From Croceimicrobium sp963974215 (GTDB lineage Bacteria; Bacteroidota; Bacteroidia; Flavobacteriales; Schleiferiaceae), in assembly GCA_963974215.1 (NCBI GenBank), contig CAXBBL010000006.1, positions 124,001 through 188,000 on the forward strand: a stretch of DNA of 64,000 bases, written 5' to 3'. Below are positions 8,378-17,800 of the stretch, one piece after another. The position numbers were made by a program, and so were the translations under genes. Within the stretch, counting starts at the first letter, position 1; every line of letters begins with the position of its first letter. The notes beneath the pieces are model-generated. The model made no database searches and was not told the DNA's origin. It saw only the letters and a list, made by a program, of their open reading frames with translations.

Positions 8378-9034
8378 ATGCGAGTATTAGTTGTAGAAGA
8401 TGAAATAGGAATTGCCAACTTCCTTCAGCAAGGACTGGAAGAAGAAGGCTATCGAGTAAGTGTTTGTAATGGAGGAGCTGAAGGCTTAAAACTAGCTTTG
8501 GAGGAAGAGTTTGCCATCTTCCTACTCGATTGGAACCTACCTGAATACAGTGGATTACAAATCTGCGAAAGCATAAGAGAGAAAGGTATAAGCAGCCCGG
8601 TGATATTTTTAACCGCGCGTGATACGACGGAGGATATAATTAAGGGATTACAAGCGGGGGCCAACGATTACATTAAAAAACCCTTTCATTTTAATGAGCT
8701 TTTAGAACGCATGAAAGTGCAACTGAGAGGCAAAGAAGCCCCGAAAAGATTAGTGCTTGGAGCGCTGGAAGTTTTACCAGCTAGCAGACAAGCCTTTGTG
8801 AATGGTGAAGAAATTCATCTCACCCAGAAAGAGTTCGAACTGCTAAGTTATTTGCTAGAACAGAAAGGGGAAGTTTGTTCGCGTACCAAAATTATTGAAG
8901 ATGTTTGGGATATTCACTTCGACTATGAGACGGGAGTAATCGATGTCTATATAAATGCTCTACGCAAAAAGCTTGGAGAGGCGGCTGGCCTCTTAAAAAC
9001 CGTGCGCGGTGTTGGCTATATGATTCAGAAATAA
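8378..9034 (+). CDS. OmpR/PhoB-family response regulator (heavy-metal CusR/CzcR-like)
   Basis: A 218-residue regulator. The N-terminal receiver domain (about 1-115) has acidic residues E7/D8, the phospho-acceptor D51 in LLDWNLP, T in FLTARD and the conserved lysine in IKKPF. The C-terminal winged helix (about 125-218) has the OmpR signature ending in VRGVGYMI. The start at MRVLVVED gives a normal receiver length; a longer in-frame extension upstream is not needed. It overlaps the kinase gene as TAATG. With the adjacent efflux genes it most likely senses excess metal and switches on the pump. Confidence 0.93.
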   Translation: MRVLVVEDEIGIANFLQQGLEEEGYRVSVCNGGAEGLKLALEEEFAIFLLDWNLPEYSGLQICESIREKGISSPVIFLTARDTTEDIIKGLQAGANDYIKKPFHFNELLERMKVQLRGKEAPKRLVLGALEVLPASRQAFVNGEEIHLTQKEFELLSYLLEQKGEVCSRTKIIEDVWDIHFDYETGVIDVYINALRKKLGEAAGLLKTVRGVGYMIQK

Positions 9035-10428
9035 TGAACTTAAAAATTAAAGACCGCTTAGCGCTAAACTACTTAGTGGCAACCTCTATTTTAATGGCGG
9101 CGGTTTTTAGCAGTATTTACTTTGTAGTAAAAGAAGTGGTGATGTTTAATATCGACCGTGATTTAAGGTACGAGCTAAATAAACATACCGAAGAAGTAGA
9201 AGTCGTAGATAATAAACTCAGTTTTATTAACATGGAAGAATGGGAAGAACGCGAGCATCGCGAGGTGCAGGTGAATCCCGTTTTTATTCAAATTGTAAAC
9301 GTGAAGGGCGAGATCATGGGGCGTTCACCCAATTTGAAAAACGATTCTTTGCGCTTTACTGATGCTAATACTAGTGAGTTTTACAATCAGCTGATTGGCA
9401 ACCAAAGAGTTCGGACCGCTCGTATTGCCTTAAAAAACAGGGGAAATATTAGTGGCTACATTTTAGCGGCCATGTCACTTGAGTCATCCATCACGGTGCT
9501 GCAAAAGCTGCAAAACATTTTGCTGTTTTCCTTTATGGTTGTGGTAATCGTGCTCGTTTTCTTTTCACGCATCTTAGCTGACCGACTTATTCGTCCTATC
9601 AAGCATTTGAGTGAAAGTATGGATCACATCAATCGCAATAATTTAGATGAAAGAGTAGAGTTACCCAGTAAAAAAGATGAAATTTACAATCTCTCCTTTA
9701 ATTTCAACCGACTGCTAGACCGTATTGAAAAGGCACTTATTAGAGAAAGACAGTTTACAGCTGATGCATCCCATCAACTGCGTACGCCATTGGCGGTTTT
9801 GAAAGGAACTTTAGAAGTATTAATTCGCAGGGGACGCGATCAGAAAGAATACGAGGAAAAAATTAGCTTTTGCATTCATGAAATCGACCGCATGAGTAAG
9901 AGCGCTGAACAATTACTCACCATCGCAAGAATTGACAACTATCAAGTTAATAAGAAGCAAGAGTCTGAAGCAATTAAACCCCTAATAACCGCCATACTAT
10001 TTCGCTTAAAAGACGAAATTAATCAACATAACATAAAGGTTAATGTTAGTTACCAGCTCGAAAATCCTTATCACGTAGACGCATATTACAGCGATTTAAT
10101 TCTCGAAAATTTTATTTCTAACGCAATTAAATACTCTTTTGATGGCGGGGAGATAAATATTATAATTGAAGAAGCCAAAGGAGGCATAGTTTGTAGTGTC
10201 TGTGATACTGGCATTGGCATTAATGAGACGGAAATAGAAAAAATATTCGACAACTTCTATCGCTCTGATGCTGTAAATCATGGTATTATAAAGGGCAATG
10301 GCCTTGGTCTTGCCATTGCTCGCAAAGCGGCAGAAAGCATGGGAGCCGAACTTAAAGTAGAAAGCACTATAAATAAGAGTTCTTGTTTTACGCTTTTTTT
10401 ACCCTTCAATATCTTAAGCCATTCTTAA
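9034..10428 (+). CDS. Sensor histidine kinase, heavy-metal-type
   Basis: A 464-residue membrane kinase. Helix 1 (about 12-33) and helix 2 (about 163-182) bracket a periplasmic sensor of about 130 residues. A HAMP segment follows, then the HisKA box with His247 in ASHQLRTP, the N box (NAIKYS), G1 (DTGIGI) and G2 (GNGLGLAIA). The start overlaps the regulator stop by 1 nt, so the two are co-translated. Its last codons contain one of the CTTAAG boxes that precede the efflux gene. The layout matches CusS/CzcS-like kinases that control RND metal pumps; the specific metal cannot be read from the sensor domain. Confidence 0.92.
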   Translation: MNLKIKDRLALNYLVATSILMAAVFSSIYFVVKEVVMFNIDRDLRYELNKHTEEVEVVDNKLSFINMEEWEEREHREVQVNPVFIQIVNVKGEIMGRSPNLKNDSLRFTDANTSEFYNQLIGNQRVRTARIALKNRGNISGYILAAMSLESSITVLQKLQNILLFSFMVVVIVLVFFSRILADRLIRPIKHLSESMDHINRNNLDERVELPSKKDEIYNLSFNFNRLLDRIEKALIRERQFTADASHQLRTPLAVLKGTLEVLIRRGRDQKEYEEKISFCIHEIDRMSKSAEQLLTIARIDNYQVNKKQESEAIKPLITAILFRLKDEINQHNIKVNVSYQLENPYHVDAYYSDLILENFISNAIKYSFDGGEINIIIEEAKGGIVCSVCDTGIGINETEIEKIFDNFYRSDAVNHGIIKGNGLGLAIARKAAESMGAELKVESTINKSSCFTLFLPFNILSHS

Positions 10429-10429
10429 G
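10413..10429. promoter_or_regulatory. Two CTTAAG boxes 11 bp apart before the efflux gene
   Basis: CTTAAG at 10413-10418 and 10424-10429, one helical turn apart, each preceded by T (TCTTAAG). The pair straddles the kinase stop codon and lies about 33-50 bp upstream of the -7-like box at 10462. This fits an activator site for the adjacent response regulator. Confidence 0.45.
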
Positions 10430-10435
10430 CTAAAT

Positions 10436-10453
10436 AAAGGCCCGGGAGCCTTT
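10436..10453. promoter_or_regulatory. 6-bp inverted repeat between kinase and efflux gene
   Basis: AAAGGC (10436-10441) and GCCTTT (10448-10453) are perfect inverted repeats around a 6-nt CCGGGA centre. They may form a short transcription-attenuating hairpin after the kinase gene or be a protein site in the pump promoter. There is no following T-run, so a classical intrinsic terminator is not supported. Confidence 0.35.
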
Positions 10454-10461
10454 CACCCAAT

Positions 10462-10469
10462 TATCTTTG
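10462..10469 (+). promoter_or_regulatory. Candidate -7 promoter box for the RND efflux operon
   Basis: TATCTTTG matches TAnnTTTG and lies 19 bp before the ATG at 10488. No TTG is seen at the expected -33 spacing, which fits a promoter needing an activator bound at the CTTAAG pair just upstream. Confidence 0.5.
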
Positions 10470-10487
10470 TGAAAAATTAAACTATCC

Positions 10488-13400
10488 ATGATAGACCGTA
10501 TAATACATTTTAGTCTAAAGAATAAACTAATTGTTTTTCTTTTCACCTTAGTCCTGATTGGAGGTGGAGTCTATTCTTTACTAAATTTACCGATCGGTGC
10601 CGTTCCTGATATTACCAATAATCAGGTACAAGTAATAACTACTTCACGCAATTTGGCTACGGAAGATGTGGAGAAATTCATCACCTATCCCGTTGAGCTT
10701 GAAATGGCCAACCTGCCTGGCGTTAAAGAGATAAGATCTATTTCTAAATTCGGTCTATCGGTGGTAACGGTAGTTTTTGACGATGATATGGGGAGTTATT
10801 TACCACGTCAATTAATTGCTGAAAAAATTAAATCGGCGGAAGAGCAAATTCCTTCAAATTTTGGCAAACCTTTTATGGGTCCTGTTACTACTGGTTTAGG
10901 GGAGATTTATCAGTATGTTATTGAGGTAGATTCGAATTATAAAGATTGGTATAGCCTAAGCGACATTCGCACGATACAGGATTGGGTGGTAAAACGCCAA
11001 TTGTCGGGTATCCCGGGGGTGGTGGAAATAAATACTTGGGGTGGTTACCTTAAACAATATGAAGTAGCCATTAATCCCGCGCAATTGCGCAGCCTAAACA
11101 TTCCTATCGGTAAAGTATTTCAGGCCTTAGAAAACAATAATGGCATTGCCGGTGGGGCCTATATAGAAAAGCAGCAACAAAGCTATTTTGTAAGAGCTGA
11201 GGGCTTGTTGGAAAGCTTGAGCGACATCGAAAATATTGTGGTAGAACGCCGTAATAATATTCCCATTTTAATAAAAGATTTGGCCACAGTTGACTTTGGT
11301 CACGCGACGCGATTTGGTGCCATTACGGGCAATGCAGAAGGTGAAAAGGTTCTCGGTCAGGTTATGATGCTAAAAGACGCTGACTCGAAAGCGGTTATTG
11401 ACGCGGTAAAAGCCAGAGTTGCTGAAGTACAGAAAACCCTACCTAAAGGAATAAGTATTAATCCTATTTTAGAGCGTAGTGAGCTCATTGGTAAAACTAC
11501 TTTCACCATTGCCGAAAACCTTATTCTCGGTTGTTTAATTGTGATTTTCGTAGTGGTGCTTTTACTGGGAAACTGGCGTTCGGGCCTTGTTGTGGCCTCC
11601 GTGATTCCTCTTACCCTACTCTTCGCCATTACCATGATGTACATTTTTGGCGTAGATGCGAATTTAATGAGCTTAGGCGCCATTGACTTTGGGATTATTA
11701 TAGATGGAGCTGTTATTATAATTGAGTATATCGCTTTTAAGATTAGCTCGGAGAGGGAGAACATTCTTAGCTTAAGCAAAGAAAAACGTCAAGCTTTTAA
11801 AGATCAAATCACCTTTAAGGGCGCCAGTAAAATGATGCACTCTGCCGTTTTCGGGCAGTTGATTATCATCATCGTTTTTATCCCTATTCTCTCACTTGTT
11901 GGCGTAGAAGGCAAAATGTTTCGGCCTATGGCCCTCGTTTTCAGTTTTGCCTTAACGGGAGCGATGCTCTTATGTTTTACCTACGTGCCGGTGATGGCCT
12001 CCTTATTTATTAAGCCCAGTAATTTAGAGAAAAGCACCGTTTCTAGTCGCTTAATTGATTTCCTAAAAAGATATTACCGTCCTACTATCGTTTGGGCGAT
12101 GGACAAAAAAGCCTTGGTATTAAGTTTATCAGCTGCCTTATTAATTGGTTCTGCAATACTTTTCAATAGTATGGGTGGGGAGTTTGTACCTACCTTGGAT
12201 GAAGGTGACTTTGTGATCCAGCCGGTTCTGAAAACGGGAACCTCTCTAGGCGAAACCGTAAAAATTACCACGCAAATTGAAGAAGTCTTAATGGCCTTCC
12301 CAGAGGTGGAGCAAATTGCTAGTCGCATTGGTGCCGCCGAAGTTCCCACCGATCCCATGTCCATGGAAGAAAGCGATGTAATTATAAAGCTCAATCCTCG
12401 CAGTGAATGGACGAGCGCCGAAAGTAAAGATGAATTGGCCAATGTTTTTAAGGAAGCGCTTTTGGCTAAAATTCCGGGGGTAGAATACGAGTTTACCCAA
12501 CCGATTGAAATGCGTTTTAACGAGCTTATTACCGGAACGCGCTCTGACCTTGCTATTAAAATTTTCGGAGAAGATCTTGATATCCTTTATCAGAAAGCAC
12601 TTGAGGTAGAAAAAGCTATACAGAGCATTCCGGGTGCGGCAGATATTAGCGTAGAGAAAACAGCAGGGCTTCCGCAGATGTCAGTAAAATACGACCGCGC
12701 CAAGCTAGCAGAGTTTGGGATAAATATTGCCGACCTCAACCAAATTATTTCTACGGGTTTTGCGGGAAGCAATGCTGGAAAAGTTTTTGAAGGCGAACGC
12801 TCCTTCGACCTTGTATTGCGTTTTGACGAGGAGCATCGCAATGAGATTAATGATATTAGAAATGCTTCGATTATGGCGGCCAACGGCGAACATTATCCTT
12901 TAAGTGAATTTGCTGAAATAAAATACGCTTTAGGTCCCGCTAAAATTTCACGTGACGACACCAAACGCCGCATTGTGATAGGAGTTAACGTACGTGGTCG
13001 CGACTTAGAATCGGTGGTTATTGATGTGCAAAAAACCATTGCAGCGAAAGTAGAGTTACCTACGGGTTATACCGTTGATTACGGGGGTCAATTTGAAAAC
13101 CTCAGAGCAGCTAGTAAACGTCTGTTGATTGCCGTTCCTATTGCCCTTTTGCTAATTTTCTTCCTACTCTATTTTGCCTTCAACTCGGTAAAAGAGGCCC
13201 TAATTATTTATAGTGCCATTCCTTTATCAGCGGTGGGTGGTATCTGGCTTCTTTACCTGAGGGATCTACCTTTTAGTATTTCAGCTGGTGTTGGTTTTAT
13301 TGCCTTATTCGGTATTGCCGTACTTAATGGCATTGTGCTTATCGAAGAGTTTAAAGAGCTTAAAGCAGATGGGATTATTGACATGAAAGAGCGCATCATT

Positions 13401-14831
13401 AAAGGAACTCAGGCAAGATTACGTCCTGTTCTTTTAACCGCATCTGCGGCAGCATTAGGCTTTTTGCCGATGGCTATTTCTACCTCAGCTGGGGCCGAAG
13501 TGCAGCGACCTTTGGCTACGGTAGTGGTAGGTGGGCTGATATCGGCCACGGCGCTTACGCTGATCGTTTTACCTATTCTGTATGCGATTTTCGATTCTAA
13601 AAAAACTGTCTTGAAAAAAAGAAAGAAAAAACATTATAAAACTGGCCTCTTAGTGCTATTAATTGCGCTTCTGCCTTTGAGCGGCTTTGCTCAAAATAAT
13701 GGCCCGAACTTAGAAGAAGCAATTGCCATTGCTTTGAAAAACAACCAGAAACTAAAAGCCTCCGAGTTAAGTAGTATGGAAAAACAAAAGTTGATTGCCA
13801 CCGCTTTCAACTTCGAGAAAACCAATGTATACTACAATTTCGACGAGAACAATATTGCGCCCAACAATGCCGCCCTCTCGGTTTGGGGGGTGCAACAAAA
13901 CTTCAGCTTTCCCAGCACTTATGGAGCCCAACGCAGGCTTAAAAAGGAGCAATGGAGAGAAGCCCAACTGGAGTTTACTTGGCAAGAAACGGCACTTGAA
14001 GCGGCGGTTTCGGCGGCTTATGTTAAAGTGATTTATTGGCAGAAACAAAAGGATATTGCTTTTTTCATCGATAGCCTTTATCAGAAAACTGCCCAGTCTG
14101 CTACCATTAGTTTCAAGGCGGGTGAAAGTGATTACCTCACTAAGATTACGGCAGAAAGTAAGGCCCACCATACGAATCTACGGAAAGTGCAAGCTTTAGC
14201 CGACCTTGAAAAAGCCAGCATGGACTTGCAAAAACTGTTACAGGCCGACTCAGTTTTAAATGTGCCCCAGCAAGATATGCCCATGTTGAATATAAATCTG
14301 AGTGATAGCCTAGCAAACAACCCGAGTATTGCCTTGGGTATGCAGCGGGAAAAAATTCAGAAAAAACAAATTACCCTTTCGCGCAATCAGCTTTTACCCG
14401 ACTTACAAGTGGAGTATTTCCAGGGGAATAACGCCCTAGCTCCAACTGACATTTACCAAGGCTTTCAGGCGGGGATTAGTATTCCACTATGGTTTGGTGC
14501 CCAAAGTGCCCAGATCCGCTCTCAGAAAATTGCTTTGCAAAAAATTGCAGCCCAAAATGAAAACTTACTGATCGAAATGCGCAGTGAAAGAGCCCAGCTT
14601 TTTAAAGAAATCTATAAATGGAAAATGGGTATTGATCACTACGAAAATGAAGGCAAAGATATCAGTGCCAACATTATTAAGCACGCCGAAATTGCCTATC
14701 AGAAAGGGGAAATCAACTTTATTGAATATTCCCTTCTCTTAGAAAATGCCCAAGAAATAAAAACAAATTACCTCGATAATTTAATGGCCTATAATCTTAG
14801 TGTCCTTAAGCTCAATTACCAGTTAAAATAA
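10488..14831 (+). CDS. Czc/Cus-type heavy-metal RND transporter fused to a TolC-like outer membrane channel
   Basis: A 1447-residue fusion. Residues 1 to about 1035 are an HME-RND pump with the first helix near residue 12, two periplasmic loops and helix-4 motif DFGIIIDGA (D400, D406). That motif is the CzcA type for divalent cations rather than the CusA copper type. A basic linker (KKRKKKH) is followed by a hydrophobic stretch and an AQNN site (about 1046-1067) that looks like a signal peptide, then a TolC/OEP domain (about 1070-1447). The internal signal-like segment suggests cleavage into two proteins after insertion, or a tethered pump-channel. Such fusions occur in Bacteroidota. It lies 59 bp after the kinase and 5 bp before the adaptor gene. 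Confidence 0.93.
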   Translation: MIDRIIHFSLKNKLIVFLFTLVLIGGGVYSLLNLPIGAVPDITNNQVQVITTSRNLATEDVEKFITYPVELEMANLPGVKEIRSISKFGLSVVTVVFDDDMGSYLPRQLIAEKIKSAEEQIPSNFGKPFMGPVTTGLGEIYQYVIEVDSNYKDWYSLSDIRTIQDWVVKRQLSGIPGVVEINTWGGYLKQYEVAINPAQLRSLNIPIGKVFQALENNNGIAGGAYIEKQQQSYFVRAEGLLESLSDIENIVVERRNNIPILIKDLATVDFGHATRFGAITGNAEGEKVLGQVMMLKDADSKAVIDAVKARVAEVQKTLPKGISINPILERSELIGKTTFTIAENLILGCLIVIFVVVLLLGNWRSGLVVASVIPLTLLFAITMMYIFGVDANLMSLGAIDFGIIIDGAVIIIEYIAFKISSERENILSLSKEKRQAFKDQITFKGASKMMHSAVFGQLIIIIVFIPILSLVGVEGKMFRPMALVFSFALTGAMLLCFTYVPVMASLFIKPSNLEKSTVSSRLIDFLKRYYRPTIVWAMDKKALVLSLSAALLIGSAILFNSMGGEFVPTLDEGDFVIQPVLKTGTSLGETVKITTQIEEVLMAFPEVEQIASRIGAAEVPTDPMSMEESDVIIKLNPRSEWTSAESKDELANVFKEALLAKIPGVEYEFTQPIEMRFNELITGTRSDLAIKIFGEDLDILYQKALEVEKAIQSIPGAADISVEKTAGLPQMSVKYDRAKLAEFGINIADLNQIISTGFAGSNAGKVFEGERSFDLVLRFDEEHRNEINDIRNASIMAANGEHYPLSEFAEIKYALGPAKISRDDTKRRIVIGVNVRGRDLESVVIDVQKTIAAKVELPTGYTVDYGGQFENLRAASKRLLIAVPIALLLIFFLLYFAFNSVKEALIIYSAIPLSAVGGIWLLYLRDLPFSISAGVGFIALFGIAVLNGIVLIEEFKELKADGIIDMKERIIKGTQARLRPVLLTASAAALGFLPMAISTSAGAEVQRPLATVVVGGLISATALTLIVLPILYAIFDSKKTVLKKRKKKHYKTGLLVLLIALLPLSGFAQNNGPNLEEAIAIALKNNQKLKASELSSMEKQKLIATAFNFEKTNVYYNFDENNIAPNNAALSVWGVQQNFSFPSTYGAQRRLKKEQWREAQLEFTWQETALEAAVSAAYVKVIYWQKQKDIAFFIDSLYQKTAQSATISFKAGESDYLTKITAESKAHHTNLRKVQALADLEKASMDLQKLLQADSVLNVPQQDMPMLNINLSDSLANNPSIALGMQREKIQKKQITLSRNQLLPDLQVEYFQGNNALAPTDIYQGFQAGISIPLWFGAQSAQIRSQKIALQKIAAQNENLLIEMRSERAQLFKEIYKWKMGIDHYENEGKDISANIIKHAEIAYQKGEINFIEYSLLLENAQEIKTNYLDNLMAYNLSVLKLNYQLK

Positions 14832-14836
14832 AAAGA

Positions 14837-15985
14837 ATGAAAATTTCCACTCATACAATCAACCTTTCTCTTTTAGCCTTCATCTTAATCAGCAGCTTTG
14901 CTTGTAGCAAAAACACGGCCGAAGAAGACGCCATAGAAGTAGCTAGTTCTACTAAGGAATTGGTACTTACCGAGCAACAATTTAAAACGGCCCAGCTACG
15001 CATAGGCCCCGCCAGAACGCAGGTTTTTAGAGAGAATATTAAAGCGCGTGGCGTTTTAGAAGCTTCTCCCGAAAACATGGTAAGCATCAGTAGCTACTTT
15101 AGTGGTTATGTAAAAGAAACCTCTCTTTTAGCCGGACAAAAAGTTAGAGCCGGTCAGTTGTTATTCACCTTAGAAAATCCTGATTACCTATTGGTGCAGC
15201 AAGACTTTTTAGAAGCGCAAAGCATGCTGAGCTTTTATAAAAACGATTATGATCGTCAGAAGTCATTGCTTGCAGAAAATGTTAGTTCTGAAAAGAAATT
15301 CCTTCAGGCGAAAGCCGACTACGAAGTTACCGCTGCGCGTTATGCCTCTTTAAAGCAAAAGCTGAAATTAATGCATATTAATGCCGAAAACTTAAGCCCA
15401 GAAAACTTAAGTAGTACTATTAAAGTAACTGCTCCTATTGACGGTTTTATTAGCAATGTAGGCATTGGCCGCGGGCAATTTATTAGTCCTAATGAAAGTG
15501 CTGTAGAAATTGTGAATACGCGTAACCTTAAACTGGCACTTACTGTCTATGAAAAAGATCTTCCCAAAATAGCGCTTGGGCAAGGGATGAGCTTTACCCT
15601 AAAAAAATATCCCAATAAAATTTTCAATGCCAAGATTGACCTCATTAGTCCCGTGATTGATTTAGACAAAAGAAGTGTCTTGGTCCATGCCTCTTTGACT
15701 AAAGAAAGCCTAGAAGAAGACCTAAGTCCTGGTACTTATTTAGAGGTAGCCATTATAAACGACAGTACCAGCTTATACTCACTGGGCCGTGAAGCTTTGG
15801 TGCAAAAGGGCACACATTACGAAGCATTAGTATTGGATAAAAAAGAAGGCAATCAATATATTTTTAAGATTATCAAATTGAAAATTACAGCTAGTAATGA
15901 AGACTACTTAGGTTTTTCTTTACCTGCCGAATTGAGAGACAAGCAATTTTTACTCAATGGTACCTTCGGCTTACTGGGAGAATAG
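14837..15985 (+). CDS. RND efflux periplasmic adaptor (membrane fusion lipoprotein), CzcB-like
   Basis: A 382-residue lipoprotein (lipobox SSFAC, Cys about residue 23). It has the usual adaptor order: barrel-sandwich half (YFSGYVKETSLLAGQKVRAG), alpha-helical hairpin (about 120-190), second lipoyl half (APIDGFISNV), then beta-barrel and membrane-proximal domains. No histidine-rich metal-binding N-terminus is seen. It starts 5 bp after the pump-channel fusion gene, so it completes a tripartite metal exporter across both membranes. Confidence 0.93.
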   Translation: MKISTHTINLSLLAFILISSFACSKNTAEEDAIEVASSTKELVLTEQQFKTAQLRIGPARTQVFRENIKARGVLEASPENMVSISSYFSGYVKETSLLAGQKVRAGQLLFTLENPDYLLVQQDFLEAQSMLSFYKNDYDRQKSLLAENVSSEKKFLQAKADYEVTAARYASLKQKLKLMHINAENLSPENLSSTIKVTAPIDGFISNVGIGRGQFISPNESAVEIVNTRNLKLALTVYEKDLPKIALGQGMSFTLKKYPNKIFNAKIDLISPVIDLDKRSVLVHASLTKESLEEDLSPGTYLEVAIINDSTSLYSLGREALVQKGTHYEALVLDKKEGNQYIFKIIKLKITASNEDYLGFSLPAELRDKQFLLNGTFGLLGE

Positions 15986-16080
15986 GGAATTGTTATTTAT
16001 TGCGACTTTACGAGTGATGAGAACTTTGGCCAGAGAATTGCTACTTTAGCCATAACCCTAAAGGAATGCTCATCCTATCA

Positions 16081-17070
16081 ATGAAGCATATTTATACTTT
16101 CCTGTTTTTTAGTCTAAGTCTATTTCTTGCACCCTTAAAAGCGCAAAATGAGGTAGTCACAATTGAGTGCTATGGCCCTAGCCTTAGCGAGCTCTATACC
16201 ATGTTTCATTCCGATCTGGTTATTTACGGCCAAGTCATTTTAAACCATGGCCCTTTTACCCAATTTAAAATTGAAGAGCTTATAAAGCAAGATGGCCTTT
16301 GGTTCGGAAAAGGCGATACTGTTAATATTTTCATTGATGACGCCGCTTTACAAAAGGTTTTAGTAGAAAATCCCGACTATCAAATTAGCAGGATTTCCTT
16401 AAAGCTAGGGACTAAACATTGGCAATTAACATCGGGGACCGTTTATAGCTTGGAGCCATTGAAACTGGGCCAAAAGATTGACATGCTTGATCAGGTTATC
16501 ATCTTACCCGCCAACCCTAGAGTAAGTTCACAAATCTTACAAGAATTTTTACGCACCTATACAACAAGTTTCTCCGAGGGAATTCCTGCACAATTAAAAA
16601 TTGGCGCAAAGGACTTAGAACGTTTAAAAAAAACGAATCCTATCATAGCTCTTTTCGAAAAGCAAGAGCGAAAATTTCTCAACGAGCCTGATATTGCAGA
16701 AGAAGTTTTAATGCGGCAAATTCATGCCGCCCAAACAGTTGATTTAGATACTAATCCGCAGATTGTATTAGAACCTCAGTTGCTCGATAGCAGCCTCAGT
16801 TTGAATGACGTTATAAGTATCAACGACTTTAAAGCCGACGATGATAGTTATAGAGACGCAAGAGTGCGGGTAATAATTAAAATTTTTATTGACGAGGAAG
16901 GTCGAGTTTATAAAACCGAATTGCTGCGAGGTATACGCGCTGATTACGATAATTACGCCTTAAACCATGCCAAGCAGAGCGGACCGTGGCTGCCTCTTGT
17001 TCAGCAGAATAGAGCGCGGAAGGGTTATTTTAATTTACCATTTTACTTTAAAAATAGTAATGCGAAGTAA
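16081..17070 (+). CDS. Secreted protein with TonB-like C-terminal domain
   Basis: A 329-residue protein with a signal peptide ending at LKAQ (about residue 22). The region to about residue 240 has no recognised domain. The C-terminal about 80 residues (RVIIKIFIDEEGRVYKTELL then GPWLPLVQ...) have the beta-alpha-beta layout of the TonB C-terminal domain used widely in Bacteroidota cell-envelope proteins. A possible earlier start five codons upstream adds no signal sequence. The end overlaps the next gene by 11 bp, so the pair is probably co-translated. Role unknown. Confidence 0.65.
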   Translation: MKHIYTFLFFSLSLFLAPLKAQNEVVTIECYGPSLSELYTMFHSDLVIYGQVILNHGPFTQFKIEELIKQDGLWFGKGDTVNIFIDDAALQKVLVENPDYQISRISLKLGTKHWQLTSGTVYSLEPLKLGQKIDMLDQVIILPANPRVSSQILQEFLRTYTTSFSEGIPAQLKIGAKDLERLKKTNPIIALFEKQERKFLNEPDIAEEVLMRQIHAAQTVDLDTNPQIVLEPQLLDSSLSLNDVISINDFKADDDSYRDARVRVIIKIFIDEEGRVYKTELLRGIRADYDNYALNHAKQSGPWLPLVQQNRARKGYFNLPFYFKNSNAK

Positions 17071-17800
17071 AATCCTAGTTTCACTCCTTCTGCTGCTAAG
17101 CATTAGTTTACCCAGCCAAGCTTGCTCCTGTATAGGACCAACTACATTTTTAAAATCAGTTAATATTTACGGCTTAGAACTAAAATTTATTGGTACCGAC
17201 AGCTTGACAAGGGAAAATTATCTTGGTGATAAATATAAATCTGCCGTTAAGAAGTTAGTCTTAATCGACATTTGGTGGCAGCCTGAAGATGCGGCAAACA
17301 CAAAACTTAATGTAAGCGACACCCTGTACTTACTCGAAGGAAACGGTGCCAATTGTTTCGGCTTTCTTCCCGATGCTACTTACAATGAACACTATCTTAT
17401 CAGCCTCGACCTGAGCGTATTTAGGGAAGGAGTTTCAGATGAATTTAAGGGCGCAAATAAGCCGATTATTAGTACTAGCCTCTGCACGGAACCTATACTT
17501 TGGTTGGATGGAGATCGGGCCAAAGGCCACATTAGTAAAAACAAGAAGTATCGTAAGCGCGCTTTCGCAGATAGGTTTTTTAAGTTTGCTCAACATTACC
17601 GAGAGAAATCCTACCAATTTGAGAAAGCCAGTTTTGGCCATAAATACTACGATTTTTGGTCGCAAGCTGGAGAAAGAGCAGCCAATTTCTATTTGAAAGT
17701 ATTTTCAAATAATGGTAATTACTTCGAAGGTGGTCAAAATTGGTCCCGTAAACGCTTACGCAAGATGGCTTTAAAAGTGCGGGCTTCACAAAGTGCTTAA
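17060..17800 (+). CDS. Secreted protein with NTR/TIMP-like cysteine pattern
   Basis: A 246-residue protein. The signal peptide runs to QA just before CSC, so the mature protein would begin with CSC, the hallmark of TIMP/netrin (NTR) domains. Further on are NCFGF, YLISLDL and ISTSLCTEP, which match the later NTR cysteines and the typical YLI...C element. The C-terminal third is basic and lysine/arginine rich. The ATG lies inside the end of the TonB-like gene. NTR folds in bacteria have uncertain functions. The assignment rests on cysteine placement only. Its end overlaps the convergent DinB-like gene by 4 bp. Confidence 0.5.
   Translation: MRSKILVSLLLLLSISLPSQACSCIGPTTFLKSVNIYGLELKFIGTDSLTRENYLGDKYKSAVKKLVLIDIWWQPEDAANTKLNVSDTLYLLEGNGANCFGFLPDATYNEHYLISLDLSVFREGVSDEFKGANKPIISTSLCTEPILWLDGDRAKGHISKNKKYRKRAFADRFFKFAQHYREKSYQFEKASFGHKYYDFWSQAGERAANFYLKVFSNNGNYFEGGQNWSRKRLRKMALKVRASQSA

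Noticed and set aside
12074..12442. Minus-strand ORF inside the RND pump
   Set aside because: Shadow of the pump reading frame.
13767..14171. Minus-strand ORF of 134 codons in the efflux gene
   Set aside because: Shadow of the TolC-like domain; no signal or motif.
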